Notes: generated by a model from the letters alone, not told the origin. Shown: positions 35,805-45,697, numbered from the stretch's first letter. The stretch: DNA of 64,000 nucleotides from Aliidiomarina haloalkalitolerans (GCF_003987315.1 NZ_PIPI01000009.1:31820-95819); one strand, 5' to 3'. Numbers and translations: made by a program.

Positions 35805-37260
35805 GAACCATGGTCTCGCTATGTGCGGTTTGCGGGAACATGTCAATAACACTATAGCGTGCAATACGATAGCCCGCAGCGATCAGTATTGCAGCGTCGC
35901 GGGCTAAGGTTGTTGGGTTACACGATACATAGAGAATGCGTGTGGCACCAAAATGAATGATTTGCTGACAAATCTCAAATGCTCCAGAGCGCGGTGGGTC
36001 AAGCATAATAAAGTCGTATTGTTGCTTTGCCCAACTTTGCTGTTGTAACGGTTGGTCCAAATTCGCCACCGCAAAGCTAGCATTCAGGCAACGGTTTTCC
36101 TTGGCATTCTGCTCTGCTCGACGGACTTGCTCACTAACGCCCTCGACGCCAACAATCTTACGACATTGTCGACTTAAGGGTAGGGTAAAGTTGCCAAACC
36201 CGGAGAACAAGTCGAGACCAATTTCCTGCGACTGCGGCTGAATCCAAGCGATAGCTTGTTGGATCATCGCAGTGTTTACATCGGCATTAACTTGTAGAAA
36301 ATCGTGCGCCTGAAATGAGAGTCGTATTGGCTCGAAATCCCCACCGCTGCCACTTGAATCCTGGAAGGAATAATACATCGGCTCGACTTCTGCGTGGCCT
36401 AACTGCTGATAGGTCAGTTGTTTACTGTCTTTACCAGCAGCATTCATAGCAAACACGACGGTTACGTTTGCTTGTTGTGCAAATTGCTCCCAAGCCAACT
36501 TGTCGCGCGAAGGTAAGGGCTTTAATTGTCGCACAAGTAATCGTGGTCGAGGCTCAGCAGCGATCATCTCAACGTGGCCGATATTCGCGCGCCCTTGCAG
36601 GCTTGGAAGAAATGCTTGTAGTTGCGGCACAAGACTTTGTAAATCCGGTTCGAGTACCGGACATTCGTGAATGGCGATAATTTGTTTTGAGTCACGGGCA
36701 CGAAAACCACAGATAAACGGTTGGTTTTTAGTTTCCGTGACCGCAAAGCGAGCTTTGCGACGATAGCCGTAAGGCTTACTTTCAATCGTCGGCGAGGGCT
36801 CTGGCAATACTTGCAGGTCGTGCTCGCTGTTGATTTGATGGGCGAGCAGCTCTGAGGTAGACGCTTGTTTGAATTCAACTTGCGCTGCCAACGACGCATG
36901 TTGCAATGAGCAGCCGCCGCATTCACCAAAGTGCTGACAAGTTGGACTAATACGCTGTGCTGAGGGCTGTTTAATACTACGAGCCACGCCTTCATTGAAA
37001 CGACTATGGCTGGCGCTTATTTGGACTGTAACTTCTTCGTGCGGCAGAACGCCGCTGATAAATACGATTTTACCTTGGGCGTCACGAGCTACCCCTCGTC
37101 CGTCATGGCTTAAACGTTCAACCTGCAGATAGTTTCCGCTTTTTTCCGAGGCATTTTTAGTAGCCTGAACGATAGCAGTTGGTTGGCTTTTGGCTGGACG
37201 CTTTTTAGCCTTGGCTTGCAAGCGTTTTTCTTTCAAGTGACGGTCAAATAAAGAGGGCAT
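35773..37260 (-). CDS. rlmD: 23S rRNA (uracil-1939-C5)-methyltransferase RlmD
   Basis: A 495-residue RumA-type enzyme that makes m5U1939 with S-adenosylmethionine. An N-terminal basic stretch and TRAM domain (about 40-100, LSHDGRGVARDAQGKIVFI) precede the Fe-S cluster cysteines CQHFGECGGCSLQH plus a later Cys in AIHECPVL. The catalytic domain has GLDLFSGFGNFTLPL (SAM loop), FIMLDPPRSGA and the nucleophile region ILYVSCNPTTLARD. It is longer than E. coli RlmD (433) because of the lysine-rich N-terminus. The C-terminal ERN repeat is encoded by a 15-bp tandem repeat. Confidence 0.95.
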   Translation of the reverse strand: MPSLFDRHLKEKRLQAKAKKRPAKSQPTAIVQATKNASEKSGNYLQVERLSHDGRGVARDAQGKIVFISGVLPHEEVTVQISASHSRFNEGVARSIKQPSAQRISPTCQHFGECGGCSLQHASLAAQVEFKQASTSELLAHQINSEHDLQVLPEPSPTIESKPYGYRRKARFAVTETKNQPFICGFRARDSKQIIAIHECPVLEPDLQSLVPQLQAFLPSLQGRANIGHVEMIAAEPRPRLLVRQLKPLPSRDKLAWEQFAQQANVTVVFAMNAAGKDSKQLTYQQLGHAEVEPMYYSFQDSSGSGGDFEPIRLSFQAHDFLQVNADVNTAMIQQAIAWIQPQSQEIGLDLFSGFGNFTLPLSRQCRKIVGVEGVSEQVRRAEQNAKENRCLNASFAVANLDQPLQQQSWAKQQYDFIMLDPPRSGAFEICQQIIHFGATRILYVSCNPTTLARDAAILIAAGYRIARYSVIDMFPQTAHSETMVLFERNEVERN

Positions 37261-37386
37261 ACAGTCAGTCCTATGTTCAATTATCGCTAGTTTACCATTA
37301 ATTAACCTTTCGGTTTGAAAATCCTGTGCTAGGCTTAATTATGAACTTGCGAAGTATGGGCGACTTTAGTTAACAAGGAGCATGAC

Positions 37387-37566
37387 ATGGGGGTCGAAGT
37401 GAGTGGACTATTAGGTCTTATCGTTTTAATTCTAAATATCTATGCAATTGTCAAAACAGTTCAAAGTGCCGCAGGAACTGGCTCAAAGGTATTGTGGATT
37501 GTTTTAATCATTCTTTTGCCGGTTATTGGTTTCATACTGTGGTTCTTACTTGGGCCAAAAGGTTGA
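37387..37566 (+). CDS. Small PLDc_N-like membrane protein
   Basis: A 59-residue peptide beginning MGVEVSGLLGLIVL with two transmembrane helices: about 6-25 and 34-56 (VLWIVLIILLPVIGFILWFL). The second helix with its LPVIG and a closing LGPKG matches the phospholipase D N-terminal (PLDc_N) motif, which occurs alone in many small bacterial membrane proteins of unknown function. AAGGAG sits six bases before the ATG, a strong translation signal. A hairpin terminator follows. There is no catalytic HKD motif, so it is not itself a phospholipase. Confidence 0.85.
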   Translation: MGVEVSGLLGLIVLILNIYAIVKTVQSAAGTGSKVLWIVLIILLPVIGFILWFLLGPKG

Positions 37567-37606
37567 CTTTTCTTTCATTGAAAAACATGAAGTAAAAACA
37601 TCAATT

Positions 37607-37641
37607 AAAAAGCCGCTTCAATGAATGAAGCGGCTTTTTTG
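37607..37641. terminator. Bidirectional terminator between the small gene and putA
   Basis: A 9-bp GC-rich stem (GCCGCTTCA/TGAAGCGGC) with a 5-nt loop has an A-run on the left and a T-run on the right, so it can stop transcription from both sides. Confidence 0.9.
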
Positions 37642-37666
37642 CGCTCTATTTAATCAAACGTTGGGC

Positions 37667-40600
37667 TTAATCACCCAAAGACAATAGTGTGGCGTTACCA
37701 CCAACAGCAGTGATGTTGTCACTAAAGGTCTTCTCGGTCATGAAAGCATAGAGGTAGTGTGGGCCACCCGCTTTCGGGCCAGTCCCCGACAAGCCACGAC
37801 CACCAAATGGTTGCACACCAACAACAGCACCAACTTGGTTCCGGTTAATATACACGTTACCGACTTGAATGCGTTTTGCTACATCGTAGGCAAACGTTTC
37901 GTTACGGCTATGAATACCAAACGTTAATCCGAAACCAGTATTATTGATGTCATCGATCACTTGGTCGAGATTGTCACGATTGAAACGAATCACGTGTAAA
38001 ATTGGACCAAAGTTTTCGCGGTGCAATTGATTAATTGACTCGATTTCGATGGCGGTTGGGGTCACAAATGTGCCGCCCCGAGTATATTCTGGCATTGGCG
38101 ATTCGGCGAGCAATTTACCGACATGTTGAATGTCAATAATGTGCTGTTCGAGGTTTGTTTTCGCAACGCCGTCGATAACCGGACCAACGTCGGTTTTGTG
38201 ATCAATAGGATCGCCCACTAACAGCTCTTGCATCGCGCCTTTCAGCAAATCGAGCACGCGGTCAGCGACGTCATCTTGAATGTACAAGACACGTAATGCT
38301 GAACAGCGCTGTCCGGCACTCTTAAACGCACTGGCAACGATATCCGTAACCGCCTGTTCTGGTAACGCGGTGGAGTCGACTAACATGGCATTCTGGCCGC
38401 CGGTTTCCGCGATCAATGGGACTAAAGCGCCAGTCCGAGCTGCGAGCGCGCGGTTTATGGCTTGAGCCGTATTGGTTGACCCTGTGAAGCAAACGCCAGC
38501 AATGGCTTCTTGGCTGACTAGATAAGAGCCAACTTCGGCACCTTTGCCAGGTAAGAATTGTAACACGTCACCTGGGATACCCGCTTCGAGAGCGAATTGT
38601 ACGGCACGGTAAGCAACGAGACCCGTTTGTTCAGCAGGTTTGGCTATGACGCAGTTACCTGTTGCTAAAGCTGCAGTCACTTGCCCTAAGAAAATCGCCA
38701 GTGGGAAGTTCCACGGGCTAATACAGATAAATGTTCCGCGACCTTGCACAAACAGTTCATTGCTTTCACCAGTTGGTCCCGGCAGCTTTTCACCAGCACC
38801 CATGAGTTTACGTGCTTGAATGGCGTAATAACGACAGAAATCAACAGCTTCACGTACTTCGTCAATACCATCTTGTAAGGTCTTACCCGCTTCAAGGGTA
38901 CATAAAGCGATCAGCTCGTGGAGGTTTTCTTCGAGCAAGTCAGCAAGCTTCTCAAGAGCTTCTGCGCGTACGTTAACATCAGTGTTCGTCCAGCGCGGAT
39001 AAGCTGCGTTGGCAATTGCTAAGGCTTCAGCCGCAAGTTCAGCGTCTGCCCAACCGATCGTTCCGATTTGGTGCGTACTTTGTTGTGGCGATGTCACGCC
39101 GACACGCTGAATCGTTTCAACGAGTTTACCGTTGACGATAGGGCCGCCTTGCCACTGATTGTTTTGGAAGCTGCGAACTTTGGCAAAAAATTCTGCGCCC
39201 TGAGACTCGATATTCATGTTTAACCCCAAAGAATTCTTGCGTTGACCGAAAATTTCGTTCGGCAAAGGAATTTTGTCATTCGCTAAACTTGGCTTTTTAC
39301 GCAAGTTTAGAAGCGGATATTCGACTAAGTTTTCGATTGGTACTGAAGGGTCCAATAGTTTGTGGACAAACGAACTATTGGCACCGTTTTCAAGTAAGCG
39401 TCGAACAAGGTATGGCAGTAGCTCTTTGTGAGCACCCACGGGTGCGTAAATGCGAACTGTTTTACCTGGGTTCTTGGTCAAAAACTCGTCGTAAAGGTCT
39501 TTACCCATGCCATGCAGGCGCTGGAATTCATAACGGCGATCAGCAGCAAGATGTTGAATGCTGACAATAGTTTGCGCGTTGTGAGTGGCAAACTGCGGGT
39601 AGATATTGCCGTTGGTATCGTCGCTCAACAAGTATCGAGCGCAGGCCATGTAAGATACGTCAGTACTAGCTTTACGGGTAAAGACAGGGTATCCAGGTAA
39701 ACCCATTTGCTGACAATGTTTAATTTCGGTATCCCAATATGCACCTTTAACCAGACGCACAGGAATTTCATCACCGCCGTCCTTCGCCAATGCGTTAATC
39801 CAGCACAAGACGGGCAGCGCACGTTTGGAGTAGGCTTGTACGACTAAACCGAAATACGGCCAGTCTTTGCAGACGCCACTGCGATAAACTTTTTCGAACA
39901 GTTCGAGTGATAGCTCTAGGCGATCCATTTCTTCAGCGTCAATGCTGACGCCGACATTCGCTTGCTTAGCAAGTGTAATGAGGTCGGTTAGAGTGGCAGC
40001 TAACTCACTGAGAACTCGTTCGCGATTGGCGACTTCGTAACGTGGATGCAGCGCCGATAATTTAATTGAAATAGTCGGCCGCGGAACATTCGGGTTATTA
40101 AAAGATTCCCGACCCACGCGCTGAATGGAATTCACGTATGCCTGTTTGTAGCGCTCAGCGTCTTTACTCGTTAACGCTGCTTCACCTAGCATGTCGTAGG
40201 AGTGGGTGTAACCGTCATCACGATTTTTACGACTGTTTTTTAATGCTTCATCGATAGTACGGCCGAGTACAAATTGCTTACCCATCAGCTTCATCGCTTG
40301 ATAGGTAGCTTTGCGAACCATTGGCTCACCCAGTCGTTTAACTAAACGGCGGAAACGTGAAACGGCAGTGTCGCGTTGGCGGCCATGCGGGTTAATCACC
40401 TTATTCGCAAGGTTTAGACCCCAGGTACCGGTATTGACGAGAATCGACTCGCTCTTCTTTTGATAGTCAGCCCAAGCACCTTTGCCAAGTTTGTCTTGAA
40501 TGAGTGCATCGGCTGTAAAACTGTCAGGAATCCGCAAGAGCGCTTCAGCAAGACACATTAAAATAATGCCTTCTTCAGTGTCTAAACTGTACTGCTGTAA

Positions 40601-40831
40601 AAATGCATCGACGCCGTCACCGCCTTGGGTCTTTTCGCGCACGCGATGAACCAAGTCGTGGGCTGAATCGGTTAAAGCTTGAATGGTTTCCTGATCTTCA
40701 GGAACCAGCTTAATCAATTCTTCCAAATAGGCATTTTCGTCAACTGAGTAATTCTCAGTGATCGCTTTGCGCAGCTCAGCTAACTGGCTCGCCTGATAGT
40801 GTGTTGACAACACTTGACTGGCTTTAAACAT
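37667..40831 (-). CDS. putA: Bifunctional proline dehydrogenase/P5C dehydrogenase PutA
   Basis: A 1054-residue enzyme that oxidises proline to glutamate in two steps with substrate channelling. The proline dehydrogenase barrel (about 170-490) contains SIKLSALHPRYE, VRLVKGAYWDTEIK and the FAD-contact FATHNAQTI. The aldehyde dehydrogenase half (about 560-1020) contains SPWNFPLAIFLGQ, GFTGSTNTAQ and the catalytic cysteine near residue 843 (SAGQRCSALR). It lacks the N-terminal ribbon-helix-helix DNA-binding domain of E. coli PutA (1320), so it should not autoregulate. The ATG at MFKASQ follows AGGAGAGG; the longer frame is unsupported. It is divergent from ygiF. Confidence 0.97.
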   Translation of the reverse strand: MFKASQVLSTHYQASQLAELRKAITENYSVDENAYLEELIKLVPEDQETIQALTDSAHDLVHRVREKTQGGDGVDAFLQQYSLDTEEGIILMCLAEALLRIPDSFTADALIQDKLGKGAWADYQKKSESILVNTGTWGLNLANKVINPHGRQRDTAVSRFRRLVKRLGEPMVRKATYQAMKLMGKQFVLGRTIDEALKNSRKNRDDGYTHSYDMLGEAALTSKDAERYKQAYVNSIQRVGRESFNNPNVPRPTISIKLSALHPRYEVANRERVLSELAATLTDLITLAKQANVGVSIDAEEMDRLELSLELFEKVYRSGVCKDWPYFGLVVQAYSKRALPVLCWINALAKDGGDEIPVRLVKGAYWDTEIKHCQQMGLPGYPVFTRKASTDVSYMACARYLLSDDTNGNIYPQFATHNAQTIVSIQHLAADRRYEFQRLHGMGKDLYDEFLTKNPGKTVRIYAPVGAHKELLPYLVRRLLENGANSSFVHKLLDPSVPIENLVEYPLLNLRKKPSLANDKIPLPNEIFGQRKNSLGLNMNIESQGAEFFAKVRSFQNNQWQGGPIVNGKLVETIQRVGVTSPQQSTHQIGTIGWADAELAAEALAIANAAYPRWTNTDVNVRAEALEKLADLLEENLHELIALCTLEAGKTLQDGIDEVREAVDFCRYYAIQARKLMGAGEKLPGPTGESNELFVQGRGTFICISPWNFPLAIFLGQVTAALATGNCVIAKPAEQTGLVAYRAVQFALEAGIPGDVLQFLPGKGAEVGSYLVSQEAIAGVCFTGSTNTAQAINRALAARTGALVPLIAETGGQNAMLVDSTALPEQAVTDIVASAFKSAGQRCSALRVLYIQDDVADRVLDLLKGAMQELLVGDPIDHKTDVGPVIDGVAKTNLEQHIIDIQHVGKLLAESPMPEYTRGGTFVTPTAIEIESINQLHRENFGPILHVIRFNRDNLDQVIDDINNTGFGLTFGIHSRNETFAYDVAKRIQVGNVYINRNQVGAVVGVQPFGGRGLSGTGPKAGGPHYLYAFMTEKTFSDNITAVGGNATLLSLGD

Positions 40832-40930
40832 TGCCTCTCCTGTAACCATAAACCCGGCCGTAACCGGTACAGCGAATCCCAACGGGACATGGCCGCCATT
40901 GTATGATTATTTTGCGCCGCGTAAACCCTT

Positions 40931-40950
40931 AGTCGAACGATTTTTCGACT
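40931..40950. promoter_or_regulatory. Inverted repeat in the putA-ygiF divergent region
   Basis: A perfect 7-bp inverted repeat (AGTCGAA/TTCGACT) with a 6-bp spacer lies about 100 bp upstream of putA. It could be an operator for putA, whose product has no DNA-binding domain here. I cannot name a regulator. Confidence 0.3.
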
Positions 40951-41064
40951 TTCTGTATAGACTATGCTGTGAATGGTTGATTCAATGGCATAATCTTACC
41001 CACTAGTGTTTTCTTCGAAGTCGACAGGCGAGTGCATTGCGGCGCCATTACAGGAGTATTTTGT

Positions 41065-41775
41065 ATGACCGGTTCCAGTTTGGAAGTAGAACTTAAGTTC
41101 TTGATTAGTAAGGACTCTATTGCAGCCTTGCAAGGCTACTTAAGTACTATTTGTGAACCGAGTGAAACACTCCAGCTGGCCAATATTTACTTCGATACAC
41201 CAGACGGAGTATGCCATAAGAATCGTATGGGTTTGCGGATCCGACGCTGGAATGACCAGTGTGAACAAACCATTAAAATGGCTGGAAAAGTATCCGGCGA
41301 GGTGAGTGAACGACCCGAATATACCACACCGTGCAAGCAAGAATTACCTGATTTAACGCTATTTCCTGCTGATATTTGGCCAACCGGTTTTGCTGTAAAA
41401 GCCATCAATGCAAATCTGCAGGAGCAATTCCGCACCGACTTTCAAAGACAGCGCTGGCTATTCCAAGCGGATAATCTGCATGTAGAGGTGGCACTTGATC
41501 AAGGGACTGTAAAGGCCGGAGGCTTAGTTGAACCGATTTGCGAAGTCGAGTTTGAACTACTTGCGGGCGACTTCCAAGCCTTAGCAAACTTTGTTGCCGA
41601 TGTTCGTCAGCATGTTCCACTCGCCCCTGGGACGCAAAGTAAGGCACAGCGTGGTTATTTGCTGTTAGAAAGAGCTTTGCAGGGGACAAAGTCGTTAGAC
41701 GCTAGCATGCAGTCGTTAGACGCTAACATGCAGTCGTTAGACGCTGACATGCCACATAATCACCAGTCGAGCTGA
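41065..41775 (+). CDS. ygiF: CYTH-domain inorganic triphosphatase (YgiF-like)
   Basis: A 236-residue protein with the CYTH fold. It has the ExExK signature in LEVELKF, a basic tunnel strand GLRIRRWNDQCEQTIKMAG and acidic metal-binding strands (CEVEFELLAG). E. coli YgiF (433) hydrolyses inorganic triphosphate and has an extra C-terminal CHAD domain, which is missing here. The start follows AGGAG at eight bases. It lies directly before glnE (5-bp gap), as in E. coli. The last 25 residues are three SLDA(S/N/D)M(Q/P) repeats encoded by a 21-bp tandem repeat, probably a disordered tail. Confidence 0.88.
   Translation: MTGSSLEVELKFLISKDSIAALQGYLSTICEPSETLQLANIYFDTPDGVCHKNRMGLRIRRWNDQCEQTIKMAGKVSGEVSERPEYTTPCKQELPDLTLFPADIWPTGFAVKAINANLQEQFRTDFQRQRWLFQADNLHVEVALDQGTVKAGGLVEPICEVEFELLAGDFQALANFVADVRQHVPLAPGTQSKAQRGYLLLERALQGTKSLDASMQSLDANMQSLDADMPHNHQSS
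41692..41754 (+). repeat. 21-bp in-frame tandem repeat, 3 copies
   Basis: Three units of TCGTTAGACGCTAACATGCA-like sequence (21 bp each) encode the C-terminal repeats of the CYTH protein. The period keeps the frame, so copy number could vary without damaging the protein. Confidence 0.9.
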
Positions 41776-41780
41776 GTTTT

Positions 41781-44654
41781 ATGCTATTGATTCCTCCAGT
41801 GGCACTCAAGCCTGCCGAAAAGCTGAGTTTACATCCTGATATCCAAGCCGATAGCGCACGTGATTGTGAGCGTTTACAGAATTTGTTTGCACAATCAGAG
41901 GCGCCGGAAGCGGTGACTTGGTTAGTGCAGGTAAGTCCATTTATCGCCCGTGTCTTGCAACGCTATGGGGAAGCGGCAAATACTCGCCTGCTGGCTCCCG
42001 CCGCAGCGGATCGAGAGATATTGCGCCAAGGAATTGCCGAGCAGGGCGATAATGAAGTGAACCTGATGCGCTTTCTGCGCTGCTTTCGCCATATCGAGAT
42101 GGCGCGTATTGCGGCGCTAGATTTGCTTGGGCGGATGCCGCTCGGACGGATGTTAGCGGAGACATCGGCATTAGCCGATATGTTAATTGAGGAAACACTT
42201 GCGGCGATTACCGATTCATTGGCAGCTCGCTATGGTCGTGCACTTGATGATAACGACGAGGAATTGCCCTTAATCGTTTTAGCCATGGGCAAGCTCGGTG
42301 GTGAAGAGTTGAACTTCTCTTCGGATATCGACTTGATTTTTTCCTTTCCTAACGCAGGCGAAACCCGCGGCGGACGCCAAGCGGTTGCATTCGATGTGTA
42401 TTACCAGAAGGTGGCGCAACAACTGCTAAAGCTGTTAGGGCAGCCAACTGCCGACGGTCAACCGTTTCGTATCGATATGCGCCTGCGTCCTTTTGGCCAA
42501 TCAGGCCCGTTGGTCGCAAGCCTGAGTGCGCTTGAAGACTACTACCATGAACAAGGCCGCATGTGGGAACGCTATGCGATGATCAAAGCGCGGGTTCTCA
42601 ATACTTCGGCGGATTTGGCTGAGCAAGTTCGCGTTATGTTACGGCCGTTTATTTATCGGCGTTACCTTGACTATAGCGCCATTGATGCGCTGCGTAAGAT
42701 GAAGCTCTTGATCAATCAAGAAGCACGTCGCAAAGGCGTTGCCGATAATATCAAGCTCGGTCCGGGCGGTATTCGTGAAGTCGAGTTTGTCACCCAAGTG
42801 TTTCAGTTAATTCGTGGAGGGCGAGAGAATCAGCTGCAGACACGGTCATTATTGGCAGCACTATCCGCGTGTGAGGATCTGCAACATCTCGAAGCTGGCG
42901 CTATTGCTGACTTACTGCAAGGCTATTCGTGGTTGCGCAAACTTGAGCATGTCCTGCAGCAGATTAATGACGAACAAACCCAAACTCTGCCAAAGGATTG
43001 GTTAACACGCTGGCGCGTACTAGCAGCTTGTGGATATGCTCAAAGCGAAGAGGGCTGGCAAGCATTATTAACCGAAGCGCAAGAGCACATGGCTGCAATT
43101 CATCGTCATTTTATTGACGCCATCGGCGGCGAAGAAGACCTGCAAGCCATGGATGAAAGTGAATTTGCGATTCTGTGGCAAGATTTACTCGCAGATGAAA
43201 CTGCGATTGAAGTGCTAACTGAAGCAGGTGCTCGTGATCCGCAAGCTTGTTGGCAGGCGATTAGTGAGTTTCGAACATTGCTGCGTAAACGACCTTCGGG
43301 ACCGCGAGGTCGTGAGCTCCAAGCCAACTTAGTGCCAGCTTTAATCGAAGGGGCACTGAAATATCCACATGCAGAGCAAGTATTGCCGCGAGTGTTTGAA
43401 GTACTAGGGCAAATTGTCTCGCGGACTACTTATTTGGAACTGCTTGCAGAAAACCGTGACGCCCGTCGGCAGTTGACTTTTCTCTGCCAAGCAAGCCCAT
43501 GGATTGCGCATTTGCTGGCGAAGTTTCCCTTACTGCTCGACGAATTAATTGATCCAGTCCAGCTCTATCAGTTGCCTGCAGTTGAATCATATCGGCATCG
43601 TGTTAGTGAGTACTTATTAAGATTGCCAGTTGATGATGCCGAAGCACAAATGGATGCGCTACGACAGGTAAAACAAATTTTTCAATTAAAAGTTGCGGCA
43701 GCTGACCTTAATGAAGGCGTGCACTTAATGCGCGTTAGCGATCATTTAACTTTTCTTGCCGAAGCTATTATTGAACAAGTGGTATTGCTCGCGTGGCGTC
43801 AACTGACAGCGACACATGGTTGTCCGCCTGGGCGCGACGAGAGTGACACCGGTTTTGCGGTCATTGCCTATGGCAAGCTTGGTGGCTACGAACTCGGGTA
43901 TGGTTCTGACCTCGACTTAGTGTTTATTAGTGCCGACGATAATCAAGGTGAAACCGATGGTGCTAAGCCGCTTGACGTGCAGCAGTTTTATTTGCGCTTG
44001 GCACAGCGTGTTCTGCATTTGTTTACCACCCGGACCATGACCGGTGTGTTGTATGACGTCGATATGCGATTGCGGCCTTCCGGTCAGGCTGGTTTGTTAG
44101 TCGTGCGGGCGAGTACGTTGCGCGAGTATCTGGTTAACGATGCTTGGACTTGGGAGCTGCAAGCTCTGGTTCGCGCACGAATGGTTTATGGTCATGCTTC
44201 TTTGTATGAACAGTTCTCGGCAATTCGCAAGAATACCCTCTGCCGTGCACGCGACCTTGATAGTTTACGTAGTGACGTCCTCGCTATGCGCGACAAAATG
44301 CGTAATCATCTTTGGCAGCAGCGTGAACGACAGGTCGATGTGAAACAAATGCCAGGCGGTGTCGCCGATATTGAATTTATTACGCAGTATTTAGTGTTGG
44401 CGAATAGCCAGCAGGTTCCAGACTTAGCTATTTGGACTGACAATATTCGCATTCTCGAAATTGCAGCGGCAGCGAAGCTATTGAGTGAGGGCGAGGCCAT
44501 TCAATTAATTGAAGCGTACCAAGTCTACCGGATTGAACTTCACCGGCTCGCATTAGCGGAACAAGGGCGCTTAAGTGAACGTGACTTTTCTGAGCAAGCA
44601 AACACGGTGCGAGGTATTTGGCAGCGCGTGTTTGCTTTGTCTACAGACTCTTAA
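41781..44654 (+). CDS. glnE: Bifunctional glutamine synthetase adenylyltransferase/adenylyl-removing enzyme
   Basis: A 957-residue cytoplasmic enzyme that adds and removes AMP on glutamine synthetase under control of PII and glutamine. Two nucleotidyltransferase domains are evident: GKLGGEELNFSSDIDLIFSF near residue 170 (adenylyl-removing half) and GKLGGYELGYGSDLDLVF near 700 (adenylylating half), each followed by a helical PII-uridylyltransferase-like domain with GPGGIREVEFVTQ and PGGVADIEFITQ. Length matches E. coli GlnE (946). It is downstream of ygiF in one operon and overlaps the convergent lpxL by 4 bp. Confidence 0.97.
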   Translation: MLLIPPVALKPAEKLSLHPDIQADSARDCERLQNLFAQSEAPEAVTWLVQVSPFIARVLQRYGEAANTRLLAPAAADREILRQGIAEQGDNEVNLMRFLRCFRHIEMARIAALDLLGRMPLGRMLAETSALADMLIEETLAAITDSLAARYGRALDDNDEELPLIVLAMGKLGGEELNFSSDIDLIFSFPNAGETRGGRQAVAFDVYYQKVAQQLLKLLGQPTADGQPFRIDMRLRPFGQSGPLVASLSALEDYYHEQGRMWERYAMIKARVLNTSADLAEQVRVMLRPFIYRRYLDYSAIDALRKMKLLINQEARRKGVADNIKLGPGGIREVEFVTQVFQLIRGGRENQLQTRSLLAALSACEDLQHLEAGAIADLLQGYSWLRKLEHVLQQINDEQTQTLPKDWLTRWRVLAACGYAQSEEGWQALLTEAQEHMAAIHRHFIDAIGGEEDLQAMDESEFAILWQDLLADETAIEVLTEAGARDPQACWQAISEFRTLLRKRPSGPRGRELQANLVPALIEGALKYPHAEQVLPRVFEVLGQIVSRTTYLELLAENRDARRQLTFLCQASPWIAHLLAKFPLLLDELIDPVQLYQLPAVESYRHRVSEYLLRLPVDDAEAQMDALRQVKQIFQLKVAAADLNEGVHLMRVSDHLTFLAEAIIEQVVLLAWRQLTATHGCPPGRDESDTGFAVIAYGKLGGYELGYGSDLDLVFISADDNQGETDGAKPLDVQQFYLRLAQRVLHLFTTRTMTGVLYDVDMRLRPSGQAGLLVVRASTLREYLVNDAWTWELQALVRARMVYGHASLYEQFSAIRKNTLCRARDLDSLRSDVLAMRDKMRNHLWQQRERQVDVKQMPGGVADIEFITQYLVLANSQQVPDLAIWTDNIRILEIAAAAKLLSEGEAIQLIEAYQVYRIELHRLALAEQGRLSERDFSEQANTVRGIWQRVFALSTDS

Positions 44655-45643
44655 TCACCATTGGCGGTGGTATTTGCTTGGGTGCTAGTTGCATGAGCGT
44701 AGTAACTTGGTAAGTCGTCATGCGGGCGCGTTTTGAACCTTCGATGCATCCACATATACATATCTGGCATGCTCTTGACGGCTCGTTCAACCTCACGATT
44801 GACTCGCCGTGCGTCTTCTTCGTCGCTACCACTGGGGATAGCTTCAAGCGCAGGTAAAACGCGCAACAAATAGCCTTCGGCGTTTGGCAAACGCTCACAA
44901 GTAGAAATCAAGGTGACGCAGTCCGCGCTATTAGCAAACAGGCTAGTCCCTGTCGTTGTTGCTGCGTCTGGCACCGCAAACAAGGGGACATAAACAGCAC
45001 GCTTGCGACCATAATCTTGATCGGGCAAGTAGCCACAGACTTCGCCGCTGTCGAGTGCTGCGATCATGCCACGCACATCCTTTTTGCGAATCATGTATTT
45101 GTTACTGCGGCTACGGCCTCGCGTTTGGAGATACTCCATTACAGGGTTATTGTGCGGGCGATACAAACCAACGGACGGCTTCTTTAAACCAAAGACGCGC
45201 GCATGAACTTCCAAACATAAGAAGTGAAACAACAAGAGAAAGACACCTTTACCGTCACGCTCAGCTTGTTCGACGTGCTCCCAACCTTCAACTTTCAAGA
45301 TTCGACGCATCCGCCAGTCTGGCCACCACCAAGCCATGCCAGTTTCTAAGAGGGCAATGCCGGTATTCTGAAAATTGCGTTTAATTAATGCTTCGCGTTC
45401 TGCGCTGGCCATGTCTGGAAAGCACAATTCAAGATTGCGTCGAGCTACTTTTACCCGTTTCGGGAATGCGCGATAGAACACGCGGCCAATTAGTCGACCA
45501 AGGGCTAACTGAACGCGAAAAGGCAGCCACGAAAGTAGATACATAAAACCGATGCCAAGCCAGGTTGGCCAGAACTTAGGATGCAAAAAGTAGGCGCGAA
45601 AACGCGGAAGTTCGACGGAATGTTGGTTATTTTGCTCAGCCAC
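44651..45643 (-). CDS. lpxL: Lipid A lauroyl acyltransferase (LpxL-like)
   Basis: A 330-residue inner-membrane acyltransferase that adds a secondary acyl chain to Kdo2-lipid IVA. One N-terminal membrane helix (about 15-35) is followed by ARRNLELCFPDM, LETGMAWWWPD, the catalytic H-x4-E motif in FHFLCLEVHARVFG, and RRFKTRP near the C-terminus. These blocks match LpxL better than LpxM, but chain specificity is not readable. It has an extra Ala/Thr/Gln-rich tail. The gene is convergent with glnE and stands alone. Confidence 0.9.
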   Translation of the reverse strand: MAEQNNQHSVELPRFRAYFLHPKFWPTWLGIGFMYLLSWLPFRVQLALGRLIGRVFYRAFPKRVKVARRNLELCFPDMASAEREALIKRNFQNTGIALLETGMAWWWPDWRMRRILKVEGWEHVEQAERDGKGVFLLLFHFLCLEVHARVFGLKKPSVGLYRPHNNPVMEYLQTRGRSRSNKYMIRKKDVRGMIAALDSGEVCGYLPDQDYGRKRAVYVPLFAVPDAATTTGTSLFANSADCVTLISTCERLPNAEGYLLRVLPALEAIPSGSDEEDARRVNREVERAVKSMPDMYMWMHRRFKTRPHDDLPSYYAHATSTQANTTANGD

Positions 45644-45697
45644 GCATGATCCTTGATGTTTTTCTTGATTCTAACGGACAGACGAGAGAAAAAGCAA

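Noticed and set aside
37387..37566. Phospholipase D or cardiolipin synthase fragment
   Set aside because: Only the PLDc_N-like helices are present, with its own start, stop and terminator. There is no trace of HKD motifs downstream.
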